DNA of 7,608 nt, from assembly GCA_005884855.1 (NCBI GenBank), contig VAZS01000323.1, forward strand, positions 1 to 7,608, given 5' to 3'. The DNA is from Alphaproteobacteria bacterium (GTDB taxonomy: Bacteria; Pseudomonadota; Alphaproteobacteria; Rhizobiales; Xanthobacteraceae). The notes under the pieces are model-generated. The model had not been told where the DNA came from. It ran no database searches and saw only the letters and a list, made by a program, of their open reading frames with translations. A program made the translations under genes and the position numbers. Below are positions 7,424-7,608 of this stretch, piece after piece. Position 1 is the stretch's first letter. Each line of letters starts with the position of its first letter.

Positions 7424-7608
7424 CTATTGCCTCACATCGTAGCGATACGATTTCGAGACAATCTGCCAGCCGTCGCCGAGTTTCATCGCCACCAGATAGT
7501 CGGTGAAATAGCGCGGCGGCAATTGGCAGCGCGCCTTGATGAAGGCGGTAGAGTCGTCGGAGCGATCGACCGTGACGATAAAATCCTCGCGCGGCTTGCC
7601 TTCCGCTT
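7424..7608 (-). CDS. NTF2/SnoaL-like (putative lumazine-binding) protein, 3' part
   Basis: The last 60 codons of a gene that enters from the right edge, read on the minus strand to a TAG at 7424-7426. The peptide ends ...LPPRYFTDYLVAMKLGDGW followed by QIVSKSYRYDVRQ. The pattern LPPRxFTDYL....GDGWQIVSK is the C-terminal beta strands of the small cone-shaped NTF2-like fold, closest as I recall to the putative lumazine-binding family, whose members are about 120-150 residues. The role is unknown; ligand binding or a small enzyme activity is possible. It was recognised by direct translation, and the protein family is a moderate-confidence call. The gene is co-directional with the antiporter. Confidence 0.65.
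   Translation of the reverse strand, partial: AEGKPREDFIVTVDRSDDSTAFIKARCQLPPRYFTDYLVAMKLGDGWQIVSKSYRYDVRQ

Noticed and set aside
5862..7442. Two long plus-strand frames opposite the antiporter
   Set aside because: Their Asp/Gln/His/Arg-rich peptides are the usual antisense image of a hydrophobic membrane protein. The minus-strand frame has clear CPA1 motifs.

Overview
The window reads as GC-rich alphaproteobacterial chromosome, most likely from the Bradyrhizobium / Rhodopseudomonas / Nitrobacter group. I base this on codon use, on the zur - EamA - ispG gene order, and above all on several intergenic repeat families that I recognise from memory as typical of that group. The species cannot be fixed from the sequence alone.

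Left part (1-2628), plus strand: the 3' part of a Fur-family (Zur-like) metalloregulator, a palindromic intergenic repeat, an EamA/DMT inner-membrane transporter and, 13 bp after it, ispG of the MEP isoprenoid pathway. These are ordinary core genes; EamA and ispG look co-transcribed.

Middle part (2629-5753), plus strand: a TauD/TfdA-type Fe(II)/2-oxoglutarate dioxygenase that loses family resemblance near 3420, before its last catalytic residues; about 820 bp of stacked intergenic repeats (3421-4242); then a Rieske ring-hydroxylating oxygenase alpha subunit that lacks its native N-terminus and is fused in frame to reading frame supplied by a repeat. A composite repeat (5571-5740) closes the region. 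The picture is of two catabolic genes damaged on facing sides by a repeat-driven deletion or replacement.

Right part (5754-7608), minus strand: a full-length CPA1-type Na+/H+ antiporter with a GTG start, and upstream of it the 3' end of an NTF2/lumazine-binding-like small protein. They are co-directional, 71 bp apart, and converge on the Rieske gene.

The most interesting material is the repeat mosaic. An exact 39-bp hairpin-forming module sits in opposite orientation inside two different repeat families (3454-3492 and 5685-5723). A long repeat ends in a nested stem-loop (4118-4218) that could be a structured RNA or a mobile palindrome. No CRISPR array, tRNA, rRNA, transposase, phage gene or defence gene is visible. 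I found no complete new biological system and do not claim one.
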